DNA from: Salinispora mooreana
GTDB lineage: Bacteria; Actinomycetota; Actinomycetes; Mycobacteriales; Micromonosporaceae
NCBI RefSeq assembly: GCF_000379065.1
Contig: NZ_KB900614.1
Location: 3,121,988 to 3,185,987, forward strand
Length of the DNA: 64,000 nucleotides
Reading direction: 5' to 3'
A program made the translations under genes and the position numbers. Shown here piece after piece: positions 28,391-35,558 of this stretch. How positions within the stretch are numbered: position 1 is the stretch's first letter; each line of letters opens with the position of its first letter. Below the pieces are notes generated by a model, which did not search any database, had not been told where the DNA came from, and was given only the letters and a program-made list of their open reading frames with translations.

Positions 28391-29608
28391 TCAACCCGGC
28401 GGGAGGAGCTGCGGCGAGCGGGTCGCGACGACCCGGGCAACCAGGGCGAGGGCCTCGGCGGCGGGCAGCGGGGCCAGGTGCTGGCCGTCCCGCAGCCGCA
28501 GCGACACCCGTCCAGCCGCGACCTCCCGCGGGCCCACCACCGCGGCGTACGGAATCCGGGCCCGTGCCGCGTCGCGGATCCGCCCGCCCAGCGAGCCACT
28601 CCGGTCCACCTCGGCCCGGAGCCCGGCCGCCCGCGCGGCGGCGACGACCTCGTCGGCCGCGCCGTCCTGCTCGGCGGCGACCGGCAGGACCACCAGCTGA
28701 ACCGGCGCGTACCAGGCGGGGAAAGCCCCCTCGTGTACCTCGATCAGGTAGCTGAACAGCCGCTCCATGCTCCCGACGAGGCTGCGGTGCACCAGCACCG
28801 GCCGGCGCCGGGCACCACCGGAGTCGAGGTACGACAGATCGAACCGCTCCGGCTTGTCGAAGTCGAGTTGGACGGTGGAGAGCGTCCACTCCCGACCGGC
28901 GGCGTCCACCACCTGGATATCGATCTTCGGTCCGTAGAAGGCCGCGGCACCGACATCCTCGGTGTACTCCACCCCGTCGAGCGCGACCCGGAGCAACTCC
29001 TCGGCCCACGCCCAGTCATCCTCCGCGCCGACGTAGCGCTGACCCGGTCCGCGCAGCGACAGGCGGAAACCCGCCGGCCGTACGCCGAGCGCGGCGTGTG
29101 CCGCGCGGATCAGCCGAAGGATCTCCGCGACCTCCGCCCCGACCTGCTCCAGGGTGCAGAAGTTGTGGGCGTCGTTGAGCGAGATCGCCCGTACCCGGGC
29201 CAGCCCGCCCAACACACCGGAGCGCTCGGCCCGGTACATGCCGCCCAGTTCGGCGATCCGCAGTGGCAGGTCCCGCCACGATCGTCCCCGGCACCGGTAG
29301 ACCAACGCGTGGTGCGGGCAGAGCGCCGGTCGGAGCAGGAGCTCGTCGTCGGCCGACAGCCGCATCGGTGGGAACATCTCCTCGGCGAAGTGGCCAAGGT
29401 GCCCGGAGCGCTCGAAGAGTTCCCGCCGACCGAGGGGCGGGGTGACGACGTGCTGGTAGCCGGCCTGGCGTTCGAGGTCCCGGAGGTACTCCTCAACGGC
29501 GTGCCGGGCCGCCGCCCCCGCCGGCAGCCAGAGCGGCAGCCCCGCGCCGGCGAGCGGGTCGGAGGTGAACAGGCCCAACTCCCGGCCGAGCCTACGGTGA
29601 TCGATCAT
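28391..29608 (-). CDS. Short threonyl-tRNA synthetase-like protein (catalytic and anticodon domains only)
   Basis: 405 residues, against about 640-690 for housekeeping ThrRS. It lacks the N-terminal TGS and editing domains and begins at the class II catalytic core. All three zinc/threonine ligands are recognisable: Cys in ALCPHH, His in NDAHNFC and His in LVHRSLVGSMERLF. The class II motif 2 arginine segment YRAERSGVLGGLARVRAI is present but diverged. A C-terminal anticodon-binding-like domain follows (VQLVVLPVAAEQDGAADEVV). Could be an editing-free ThrRS paralogue, a resistance-type duplicate or an amino-acid-activating enzyme acting on another carrier. Start is ATG 29608 with CAGGAG. The leader upstream encodes a Thr-Thr peptide. 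Confidence 0.85.
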   Translation of the reverse strand: MIDHRRLGRELGLFTSDPLAGAGLPLWLPAGAAARHAVEEYLRDLERQAGYQHVVTPPLGRRELFERSGHLGHFAEEMFPPMRLSADDELLLRPALCPHHALVYRCRGRSWRDLPLRIAELGGMYRAERSGVLGGLARVRAISLNDAHNFCTLEQVGAEVAEILRLIRAAHAALGVRPAGFRLSLRGPGQRYVGAEDDWAWAEELLRVALDGVEYTEDVGAAAFYGPKIDIQVVDAAGREWTLSTVQLDFDKPERFDLSYLDSGGARRRPVLVHRSLVGSMERLFSYLIEVHEGAFPAWYAPVQLVVLPVAAEQDGAADEVVAAARAAGLRAEVDRSGSLGGRIRDAARARIPYAAVVGPREVAAGRVSLRLRDGQHLAPLPAAEALALVARVVATRSPQLLPPG

Positions 29609-29668
29609 GTCGCGCTCCTGGTTCGGGTACGGCGCTCGGAGCGATCGGTACCGGGAACGCAACCGAGA

Positions 29669-29689
29669 CCCCGGGCGGTTCGCCCCGGG
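29669..29689 (-). promoter_or_regulatory. Hairpin in the synthetase leader (possible attenuator)
   Basis: On the minus-strand RNA CCCGGGGCG-AAC-CGCCCGGGG forms a GC stem with one bulge between the leader peptide stop and the ATG at 29608. Its CCGGGG segments could pair alternatively with CCCCGG in the leader-peptide hairpin. Confidence 0.4.
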
Positions 29690-29706
29690 CCTCGTTGACG
29701 GTGAAG

Positions 29707-29760
29707 TCAGTGCGGTATGCCGGGGTTCCCCGGCGTCGTGTTCCCTACCGCAGCCTGCAT
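29707..29760 (-). CDS. Leader peptide with tandem Thr codons
   Basis: A 17-codon frame encoding MQAAVGNTTPGNPGIPH, with two consecutive ACG Thr codons at positions 8-9. Its ATG is six bases after a TAACCT -10 on the same strand, so it would start at the very 5' end of the mRNA of the threonyl-tRNA synthetase-like gene, 98 bases upstream of that gene's start. The Thr codons lie between the arms of a long hairpin, so stalling there for lack of charged tRNA-Thr would change the folding. It is a candidate attenuation leader; translation is not proven. Confidence 0.5.
   Translation of the reverse strand: MQAAVGNTTPGNPGIPH
29711..29752 (-). promoter_or_regulatory. Nested hairpin within the leader peptide coding region
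   Basis: The outer arms TGCGGTA and TACCGCA (7 bases) enclose an inner perfect GCCGGGG-AA-CCCCGGC hairpin (29719-29734). The tandem Thr codons (29734-29739) lie between the outer left arm and the inner stem in the RNA. Confidence 0.55.
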
Positions 29761-29766
29761 GGGGCG

Positions 29767-29772
29767 AGGTTA
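29767..29772 (-). promoter_or_regulatory. -10 hexamer of the synthetase-like transcript
   Basis: TAACCT on the minus strand ends six bases before the leader-peptide ATG at 29760. Confidence 0.5.
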
Positions 29773-29843
29773 CGGCGAGCAGTGTCGAGCCCGCACCCGA
29801 ATTTGGCCCACCTCCGGTCGCGATGACCCACTGCCGGCCAGAC

Positions 29844-30080
29844 TCACCGTCGAGCCCGCGAACGATCAGAAGGCACCCAACAGCCCTGGCCAACCGAGGT
29901 GAGGTAGTCGTAGGCGGTACTGGTCGGCCTACATGGCCACCCACAGCCGCAGACCGGGCACTGGTCGACGCGTGGCCAGTGCTCGACGATGATCCGCCGA
30001 GCGGACAGGATCATCCGGTTACGCAACTGCACCGCCGAGAGGCCGTTCGCCACCGGTCGCCGGCCGCCCGTGGCCATCAC
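29844..30080 (-). CDS. Small Cys-rich protein, function unknown
   Basis: 78 residues. A helical N-terminal half (LSAVQLRNRMILSARRIIVEH) is followed by CPVCGCGWPC, a Cys-x2-Cys-x-Cys-x3-Cys cluster that could bind zinc. Start is GTG 30080, overlapping the stop of the preceding small gene (GTGATG), so they are translationally coupled. Small Cys-cluster proteins of this kind are frequent beside XRE/TPR regulators in Micromonosporaceae, by recollection; I cannot name a function. The pair is downstream of the split XRE gene and shares its palindromic operator. Confidence 0.5.
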   Translation of the reverse strand: MMATGGRRPVANGLSAVQLRNRMILSARRIIVEHWPRVDQCPVCGCGWPCRPTSTAYDYLTSVGQGCWVPSDRSRARR

Positions 30081-30382
30081 CGGGAGCAGGAACGTTGGCG
30101 GGCCAATGGAGTCATCAACGGTCGCGAATCGAAAATCACGGTCGACTGATCACAGAGCGGGGAGTAGGCGCCCGCCCGCGCCGCGTACCGGGTAGCAGGG
30201 CCTAAGGCATCCAAACCTGCGTAGCGGCGCTTTCGGCGGCGTGCGCCCGGCACTGCCGGTGCAAGCTGGCCAATGAACCGTCGCCAGGCGTTGCGGATCG
30301 AAGTCACAGTCGCCTCCCTCGTCGCTGGACGTGGCAGGCAGGCGTAAACATCGCCTGGGCAATACGACTCTCCTGCCGCCAC
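30077..30382 (-). CDS. Small basic protein, function unknown
   Basis: Up to 101 residues from GTG 30382, or 76 from GTG 30307. The long form has a TACCGT -10 eight bases upstream; the short form has GGGAGG five bases upstream, so both starts are defensible. The short form opens VTSIRNAWRRF and continues with a basic stretch (GARRRKRRYAG) then a polar C-terminus. The long form adds a segment with two Cys residues (YCPGDVYACLP). No domain recognised. Coupled to the following Cys-rich gene by overlapping stop and start. A GGTAC-N5-GTACC palindrome lies just upstream of its promoter. Confidence 0.45.
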   Translation of the reverse strand: MAAGESYCPGDVYACLPRPATREATVTSIRNAWRRFIGQLAPAVPGARRRKRRYAGLDALGPATRYAARAGAYSPLCDQSTVIFDSRPLMTPLARQRSCSR

Positions 30383-30390
30383 CGCGCAGG

Positions 30391-30396
30391 ACGGTA
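30391..30396 (-). promoter_or_regulatory. -10 hexamer of the small-gene pair
   Basis: TACCGT on the minus strand ends eight bases before GTG 30382. Confidence 0.35.
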
Positions 30397-30419
30397 AGCC
30401 GCGCCGAGTCGCCCGAAGG

Positions 30420-30434
30420 GGTACATGACGTACC
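30420..30434. promoter_or_regulatory. XRE operator candidate, downstream copy
   Basis: GGTACATGACGTACC is a palindrome of the form GGTAC-N5-GTACC, identical in its arms to the site at 33895-33909. It lies just upstream of the -10 of the small-gene pair and just after the 3' end of the split regulator gene. Confidence 0.55.
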
Positions 30435-31210
30435 CGGTGACAGGACGTACCTAGTTGACAACGCCTATGCGTTGAGCAAGATCCATTGCTTCCGCCCGGA
30501 CTGAGGCCGGCGCTTCTCGTGCCAGCCGCCCCAGCATGTCCTGTGCTGCCGGCGAGTACCGCACAGTCTCTGGGCTGGTGGCCTCAGCCCTGGTCAACAG
30601 ATGCAGCGTCGCCTCACGCGCCCCTTCCAGGTCAGCCGATCTGGCCAACTCCACATAGTGCCGCCCGCGGCGTTCAGTCGACGGAATCGATGCCGGGTCG
30701 AGGGCATGGGCACGACGCCGGGCTTCGTCCGGGTCACCCAGGTCCACGGCGCACATCACCGCGTAGACGTCAACCAGCGGACGGGATACCCGGGTGCGTA
30801 GCCCGACGAAACCACTGGGCAGTGCCCGCTCCACGACCTGACGGGCGGTGTCCCAGTCAGACCAGGCACCCTGATCCCCCATTCGCGCCTTGGTCAGTGC
30901 GGTACAAAGATGCAAATCGGCAAGCATTTCCGCCCACTCGACACCGCCATCCGTCACATGCGGCTCGATCAACGCACGTGCCTCACCCAACCGCTCCAAA
31001 GCATCGTCTCCACGACCGGTGGCGCGGAGCAGGTGAGCCGCATACCAAATGGACTGCCCAACTGCCAGCAGGTCGTCGGCATCCAGAGCGGCGGTCATAC
31101 CACGGTCAACCGCGAGCCAGCACAGCTCGCGGTCACCATGCCAGGCCAGGTATGCCTGGGCGAGGTGGTATGCCTGGGCGAGCAGCGCCAGGGAGGCACG
31201 TCGATCCGCT

Positions 31211-31256
31211 TGTCAACGGCGGATTGGAACTGACCCCCTATCGACGTTTTGGGATT
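31211..31256 (+). repeat. Left terminal repeat region of the IS21 element
   Basis: It contains GGCGGATTGGAACTGACCCC and a second diverged unit (GTTTTGGGATTGACCCC). It aligns with the reverse complement of the right end over about 44 bases with about 75% identity by eye. Confidence 0.6.
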
Positions 31257-31279
31257 GACCCCCCGGAGGTCGTTTCGTG

Positions 31280-32074
31280 CTACTTGTTGCGGTCCTTCGC
31301 GAGGAGTTCTCGGCGGGCTCTGGTGCGGTAGGACTCGCCTGCGAGGGTGAGGACCTCGGCGTGGTGCACGAGGCGGTCGATCATCGCGGCGGCGACGACT
31401 TCGTCGCCGAAGACCTCGCCCCACCGCCCGAACGGCAGGTTCGAGGTGACGAGGATGGAGCCGGCCTCGTAGCGAGATGCGACGAGTTGGAAGAACAGGT
31501 TCGCTGCGTCGGTGTCGAAGGGGATGTAGCCGACTTCGTCGACGATGATGAGCTTGTAGCGGCGGATCTTCTTCAGCTCGGCTTCCAGGGCGCCGCGGTG
31601 GTGGGCGCGGGCGAGGCGGTCGATCCAGTTCGTCGCGGTGTCGAACAGGACCGAGTAGCCGGACTGGGTGGCCTTGATCCCGAGCCCGATGGCCAGGTGG
31701 GTCTTGCCCAGGCCGGGCGGGCCGAGCAGGATCACGTTCTCCGCCTTCGGGATGAACGTCGCCGTGGCCAGGTGCGCGAGCACGTCCTTGCGGAGGCTCG
31801 GCAGGTGGTCGAGGTTGAAGTCTTCCAGGGTCTTGATCGCCGGGAAGTGCGCGGTGCGGATCCGCATCGTCGTGCCGGCGGACTCGCGGTCGGCGACTTG
31901 CCGTTCCAACACGGCGGCGAGGTACTCCTCGTGCGACCAGTTCGCCTGTCTGGCCTGGTCGGCCAAGGTCTCCCAGGTCCGCCCGATCGTGGGCGTCTTG
32001 AGGACTCTGGTGAGGTAGGCGAGCTTGGATCCCAGCCCGTCCGGCGCCGGTCTGGTCTTCGTTATCGTGGTCAT
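31280..32074 (-). CDS. istB: IS21-family helper ATPase IstB
   Basis: A 264-residue AAA+ ATPase that acts with IstA in transposition, assembling on target DNA and stimulating the transposase. Walker A is LGPPGLGKTHLAIGLG at about residues 105-120. Walker B is LIIVDEVGYIPFD, followed by FFQLVASRYE and the sensor segment SILVTSNLPFGRWGEVF. Length and motifs are normal for IstB, with no frameshift. Its ATG 32074 directly abuts the istA stop (TAG-ATG), giving translational coupling. Its stop is about 70 bases from the left end of the element. Confidence 0.95.
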   Translation of the reverse strand: MTTITKTRPAPDGLGSKLAYLTRVLKTPTIGRTWETLADQARQANWSHEEYLAAVLERQVADRESAGTTMRIRTAHFPAIKTLEDFNLDHLPSLRKDVLAHLATATFIPKAENVILLGPPGLGKTHLAIGLGIKATQSGYSVLFDTATNWIDRLARAHHRGALEAELKKIRRYKLIIVDEVGYIPFDTDAANLFFQLVASRYEAGSILVTSNLPFGRWGEVFGDEVVAAAMIDRLVHHAEVLTLAGESYRTRARRELLAKDRNK

Positions 32075-33355
32075 CTACTTCCCCTCAGCTGCGCTTTTCT
32101 GGACCGCCTCGACGTCGGGGCGGGGGTCGAAGTCCACGCCGAACAGGGCGTCGTAGTCCGGCAGGGCACGGATCGCCACGACGTGTCCATCAGCGTGCGA
32201 ACGAGTCGAGGCCTGCCGCCGGCGGGCAGCCAAGTCCTGGCGCAGCAGCCGGGCGGTGGCCTGATGTTCGGGATCGGTGATCGTGCGGGCATGGCCCCAG
32301 TCACGGTCGTGATCAGCCACGACCTGCCCGGCGCACGAGGCGACCATCCGGGCGGGGGTGGCGAGCACGTCGATGAACCTGCCGATGCACCGAGGGTCCA
32401 CGGAGTAGTCGTTGCCGTCGATACGCACGTAGTAGTCCCGCCCCAGCCGCACCCGATGCGTGAGCCCGATCGCCGGCGCCACCGGCGGCAGAGCCACCAT
32501 CGCGGCCCGGTCCGCCGCCCACCTAGCCGTGGGCGTCGTCAAGCCGATCGCGCGCAGGACGCGCGTGTTCGCGCGTTGCACGAGCCAGTCGCTGATCTGG
32601 ACGTTGAAGTCGAACGGCGAGGTGAACACACGCCCAGGCAGGAACGAGGTCTCGAAGAACCCGTTGCGCCGCTCGACCAACCCCTTGAACTCCGGATCCC
32701 TGGGCGGGGCCAGGCGAATACGCACCCCGATCGTCCCGGCGAACGCCGCCGCCTCCGTCGTGAGCTTCCCGGTGCCACCGATCGCGGCCTCCCGATCCCA
32801 GACCAAGGTCCGTGGACAGGCACCCCACCCGGCCACGATCTCCCACATCCCCGCCAGGATGTCTCCGGCCTTGCGACTGGGAATCATGACCGCGTCCGTG
32901 ACCCGCGAGTACCCGCAGGTCATCGCGAGCACCGGCAGGATCCGCTCAGCCCCGCCACCAACCGGGATCGGCTGAGGTGGGAACCACAGATCACACTGGG
33001 CGACCTCACCCGGGTCGTACTCCACTCGGTCGGTCGGGTCCGGCGGAACGAACAACGGACGCAGCTCCCGAACCCGGTCCTTGAGGATCGTCAGCGACTT
33101 CGTCCACCCGATCCGCTCAGCGATCACCGTCGCCGGCATCCGCGGGAACTCCGCGAGCAACGCCCGGACCTGCGGCTCGACCCCATCCACACACGAACCG
33201 CGAGGGCCGCGCTCACGCGACGGCGGCGCCTCGGCCCGAAGCGCCGAACGGACCGTGTTACGCGCCAAACCCAACCGACGCGCAATCTCCTTGATCGGAA
33301 CACCCTCAGCCCGATGCAACCGACGGACCTCAGCCCAGTCTTCCAATGCGATCAC
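32075..33355 (-). CDS. istA: IS21-family transposase IstA
   Basis: A 426-residue transposase. The N-terminal helix-turn-helix is GVPIKEIARRLGLARNTVRSAL, with a second DNA-binding segment FPRMPATVIAERIGW. The retroviral-integrase-type catalytic core includes GEVAQCDLWFPP, LVWDREAAIGG and KGLVERRNGFFETSFLPG, consistent with the DDE triad. A C-terminal domain contains YSVDPRCIGRFIDVLATPARM. Length matches IS21-type IstA and the reading frame is intact. Start is GTG 33355. It performs donor cleavage and strand transfer with IstB. Confidence 0.93.
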   Translation of the reverse strand: MIALEDWAEVRRLHRAEGVPIKEIARRLGLARNTVRSALRAEAPPSRERGPRGSCVDGVEPQVRALLAEFPRMPATVIAERIGWTKSLTILKDRVRELRPLFVPPDPTDRVEYDPGEVAQCDLWFPPQPIPVGGGAERILPVLAMTCGYSRVTDAVMIPSRKAGDILAGMWEIVAGWGACPRTLVWDREAAIGGTGKLTTEAAAFAGTIGVRIRLAPPRDPEFKGLVERRNGFFETSFLPGRVFTSPFDFNVQISDWLVQRANTRVLRAIGLTTPTARWAADRAAMVALPPVAPAIGLTHRVRLGRDYYVRIDGNDYSVDPRCIGRFIDVLATPARMVASCAGQVVADHDRDWGHARTITDPEHQATARLLRQDLAARRRQASTRSHADGHVVAIRALPDYDALFGVDFDPRPDVEAVQKSAAEGK

Positions 33356-33359
33356 CCCT

Positions 33360-33408
33360 CCAGCCTCGGAGGGGTCAGTCCCAATCCGCCGCTAGAGGGT
33401 CAGTCTCA
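33360..33408 (-). repeat. Right terminal repeat region of the IS21 element
   Basis: On the minus strand it reads TGAGACTGACCCTCTAGCGG and continues with GCGGATTGGGACTGACCCC, so two ACTGACCC units are present. The TGA at the tip also ends the interrupted XRE reading frame. Confidence 0.65.
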
Positions 33409-33894
33409 GCGCGTCGTCGACACCGCTCCCCGGTGCAACCGGGTGGCGCGTTGAGTCGCCTCCAGTAGCCCCGGTAGCAACTGACCGGCCTCAGTACGCT
33501 GGTGGCGGCTGGTGTGCCACGTCTGCCAGGCAGCGTCAATCGCGCCACGCAGGTAGTCAGTGGACTCGGGCTCACCAGTAACAGTGACCTGCCAAGCGGT
33601 AAGCGCCCGACGGACATCGTCAACGGCGGGGTGGCTGGGCCGGCCATCCAGGGATAAGGAAACCTGAGGGCCAAACAGATCGCCGAGGTCACGGACGCCA
33701 AGGTGCGGAGCAAGTTGCTGCGCCGCCCGCAAGGTCAGCGATCGCCGGCCGTTCTCGATGAATTTCACGGTAGTCGCGCTGAGACCCGCAAGACCAGCGA
33801 GGCGTTCGCGGGACAGCCCCGCTGCCCGACGAAGCCGTTCAACCCGCTCTCCGGGAATGAGCTGCTGATCAACCACAGGGCCACCTCCGTGCTG

Positions 33895-33909
33895 GGTACA
33901 CGATGTACC
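33895..33909. promoter_or_regulatory. XRE operator candidate, upstream copy
   Basis: GGTACACGATGTACC (GGTAC-N5-GTACC) lies between the TATCGT -10 candidate (33913-33918, minus strand) and the xre start at 33876, at about the transcription start. This is an autorepressor position. Confidence 0.55.
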
Positions 33910-33912
33910 ACA

Positions 33913-33918
33913 ACGATA
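33913..33918 (-). promoter_or_regulatory. -10 hexamer of the split XRE gene
   Basis: TATCGT on the minus strand gives a leader of about 30 bases carrying GGAGG and the GGTAC palindrome. Confidence 0.4.
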
Positions 33919-33964
33919 CCCTTCCCTAGAACGGAGAGCCGTCCGCAACGGACAGGGAGACAGA

Positions 33965-33998
33965 CCAAAGCCCCGACCCGTGCGAGTCGGGGCTTTGG
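33965..33998. terminator. Strong hairpin terminator
   Basis: CCAAAGCCCCGAC and GTCGGGGCTTTGG form a perfect 13-base stem with an 8-base loop, flanked by A- and T-rich arm ends. It terminates the lpd-type gene (minus strand). Confidence 0.7.
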
Positions 33999-34048
33999 CG
34001 GTGGGATGTGGATCAGAGGTACGACGGGTAAAACACGACGTGGACCCG

Positions 34049-35452
34049 TCACTCTGGTTCGTGCAGCATCAACTGCCGGGCGGCCTCGGTGACGGAGCCG
34101 GAGAGCGAGGGGTAGATGGTGATGGTCTGCGCCAGCTCGTTGACCGTCAGATGGTTCTCCACCGCCATCGTGATCGGCAGGATCAGCTCACTGGCCTTCG
34201 GGGCCACCACCACGCCACCGATCACCTGACCGCTGGCGGGCCGGCAGAAGAGTTTGACGAAGCCGTCGGGGACCTCGTCCATCTTCGCCCGGGCGTTGCC
34301 GGCGAGCGGCAGCATGACCTGCCGGGCCGGCACCTTCCCCGCGTCCACCTCGTCCTGGGAGACGCCGACCGTGGCCAGCTCCGGGTCGGTGAAGACGTTC
34401 GCAGCGACCGTACGCAGCCGCAGGGGCCGAACCGCCTCGCCGAGCGCGTGCCACATCGCGATCCGGCCCTGCATCGCGGCCACGCTGGCCAGCGGCAGCA
34501 TCCCGGTGCAGTCCCCGGCCGCGTAGATGCCGGGCACGTTGGTCCGGGACACCCGGTCGACCGCGACGTACCCACCCCGGGCCAGCTCGACGCCGTACTC
34601 GGCCAGCCCCAGGTCGGCGGTGTTGGGAATGGAGCCCACCGCGATCAGCGCGTGTGAACCGTGCACCCGGCGCCCGTCGGAGAGCTCGACCTCGACACCG
34701 TCGGCAGTCCGGCGGACGGCGTCGGCCCGGGAGTTGTTCAGGATGCTCATCCCCCGGCTGCGAAACACCCGCTCGATCGCCATCGCCGCGTCGGCGTCCT
34801 CGTGCGGCATCACCCGGTCCCGGCTGGAAACGAGGGTGACCTCGATCCCCATCGCCAGGTAGGCGCTGGCGAACTCGGCGCCGGTGACGCCGGAGCCGAC
34901 CACGACCAGGTGCCGGGGTAGCTCGGGAAGGTCGTACACCTGACGCCAGGTGAGGATGAGCTCACCGTCCGGGACCGCGGTGGGGAGTTGGCGCGGGGTC
35001 GCGCCGGTGGCGATCAGGACGGTGGTGGCATCGATCCGGTACTCCGCGCCGCCGTCCGCCGGCGTGACGATCACCCGGTGGTTGTGACCGAGCGTGTCCT
35101 CACCGAGCCGGGCGCTGCCGGCCACGAACGTCACCCCGGCCTTGACCAACTTGGCGTGGATGTCGGCAGACTGCGCGAGCGCGAGCCGCTTGACCCGTGC
35201 GTGCACCGCCGGGGCGTCAACGGTGACCGCCGCCAGCCCGTCCGAGTGGATCCCGAACTCCTCCGTGTCCCGATATCCGGTCACCAGCTGTGAGCTGGCG
35301 ATGAACGTCTTCGACGGCACACAGTCGGACAGCACGCAGGCGCCGCCGGCGCCGTCTGCCTCCACCACGGTGACACCGGCGTCCAGCTGGGCGGCGACCA
35401 ACGCCGCCTCGTAACCGGCCGGCCCCCCGCCGATGATCACGATCCGGCTCAC
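34049..35452 (-). CDS. lpdA: NAD(P)H dehydrogenase / dihydrolipoamide dehydrogenase-like flavoprotein
   Basis: 467 residues from GTG 35452, set by GGGGAG eight bases upstream. The FAD motif is IVIIGGGPAGYEAAL. The redox-disulfide region is GGACVLSDCVPSKTF, with two Cys four residues apart. The NAD-binding motif is LVVVGSGVTGAEFA, and FAD motif 2 is GIYAAGDCTGMLPL. The sequence is of the LpdA (Rv3303c) NAD(P)H quinone reductase type, where mycobacterial homologues have lost the first Cys; here both are present, so disulfide chemistry remains possible. The C-terminus lacks the His-x4-Glu of true E3 in an obvious form, favouring quinone reduction. Not linked to 2-oxoacid dehydrogenase genes. Confidence 0.82.
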   Translation of the reverse strand: MSRIVIIGGGPAGYEAALVAAQLDAGVTVVEADGAGGACVLSDCVPSKTFIASSQLVTGYRDTEEFGIHSDGLAAVTVDAPAVHARVKRLALAQSADIHAKLVKAGVTFVAGSARLGEDTLGHNHRVIVTPADGGAEYRIDATTVLIATGATPRQLPTAVPDGELILTWRQVYDLPELPRHLVVVGSGVTGAEFASAYLAMGIEVTLVSSRDRVMPHEDADAAMAIERVFRSRGMSILNNSRADAVRRTADGVEVELSDGRRVHGSHALIAVGSIPNTADLGLAEYGVELARGGYVAVDRVSRTNVPGIYAAGDCTGMLPLASVAAMQGRIAMWHALGEAVRPLRLRTVAANVFTDPELATVGVSQDEVDAGKVPARQVMLPLAGNARAKMDEVPDGFVKLFCRPASGQVIGGVVVAPKASELILPITMAVENHLTVNELAQTITIYPSLSGSVTEAARQLMLHEPE

Positions 35453-35545
35453 AACGCTCACTCCCCGTCCATGCTCACAGTGACTTTCTTCTCCCGAACG
35501 CATCCGACACGCACCGTCGTATTCTCCCCCACCCGTCGGCCGGGC

Positions 35546-35551
35546 TATCGT
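35546..35551 (+). promoter_or_regulatory. -10 hexamer, leaderless promoter of the GGCT-like gene
   Basis: TATCGT ends seven bases before GTG 35559. Confidence 0.55.
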
Positions 35552-35558
35552 CATCGTT

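Larger units (their letters stand above)
31211..33408 (-). mobile_element. IS21-family insertion sequence
   Basis: About 2.2 kb with abutting istA and istB, both on the minus strand, and related ends beginning TGTCAAC (31211) and, on the other strand, TGAGACTG (33408). Both ends carry repeated blocks with the core GGCGGATTGG(A/G)ACTGACCCC. The element interrupts an XRE/TPR regulator gene. No matching target-site duplication could be identified at these boundaries, so the exact left end is uncertain by some bases. Both coding regions are full length, so it may be active. Confidence 0.85.
30451..33876 (-). pseudogene. XRE/TPR-type regulator gene split by an IS21-family insertion
   Basis: The 5' part (33409-33876, about 156 codons) starts at GTG 33876 with GGAGG five bases upstream. 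It carries an XRE helix-turn-helix, GLSRERLAGLAGLSATTVKFIENG, and a middle region ending LLEATQRATRLH. The 3' part (30451-31210) continues in an open frame from the element's edge: RASLALLAQAYHLAQAYLAW, then alpha-helical repeats of TPR type to a normal stop. Together they give about 408 residues, the usual size of actinobacterial XRE regulators with a C-terminal TPR domain. The insertion places a stop immediately after codon 156, so the gene is probably inactive; a truncated DNA-binding fragment might still be made. An internal ATG at 31098 could express the TPR half alone. Confidence 0.8.

Noticed and set aside
29609..29760. T-box riboswitch for the synthetase-like gene
   Set aside because: No T-box consensus or stem I features seen; the leader is short and better explained by a translated Thr peptide.
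29607..30149. Plus-strand frame across the synthetase leader and small genes
   Set aside because: No domain or ribosome binding site, and the minus strand carries promoters, coupled starts and a leader ORF in the same region.
33965..33998. tRNA-like or attachment-site remnant
   Set aside because: The sequence folds only as a simple 13-base stem-loop with no cloverleaf, so it is a terminator.
34049..35452. Calling this gene the E3 subunit of a 2-oxoacid dehydrogenase
   Set aside because: No E1/E2 genes are nearby and the sequence around the disulfide (CVLSDCVPSK) is of the quinone-reductase LpdA type.
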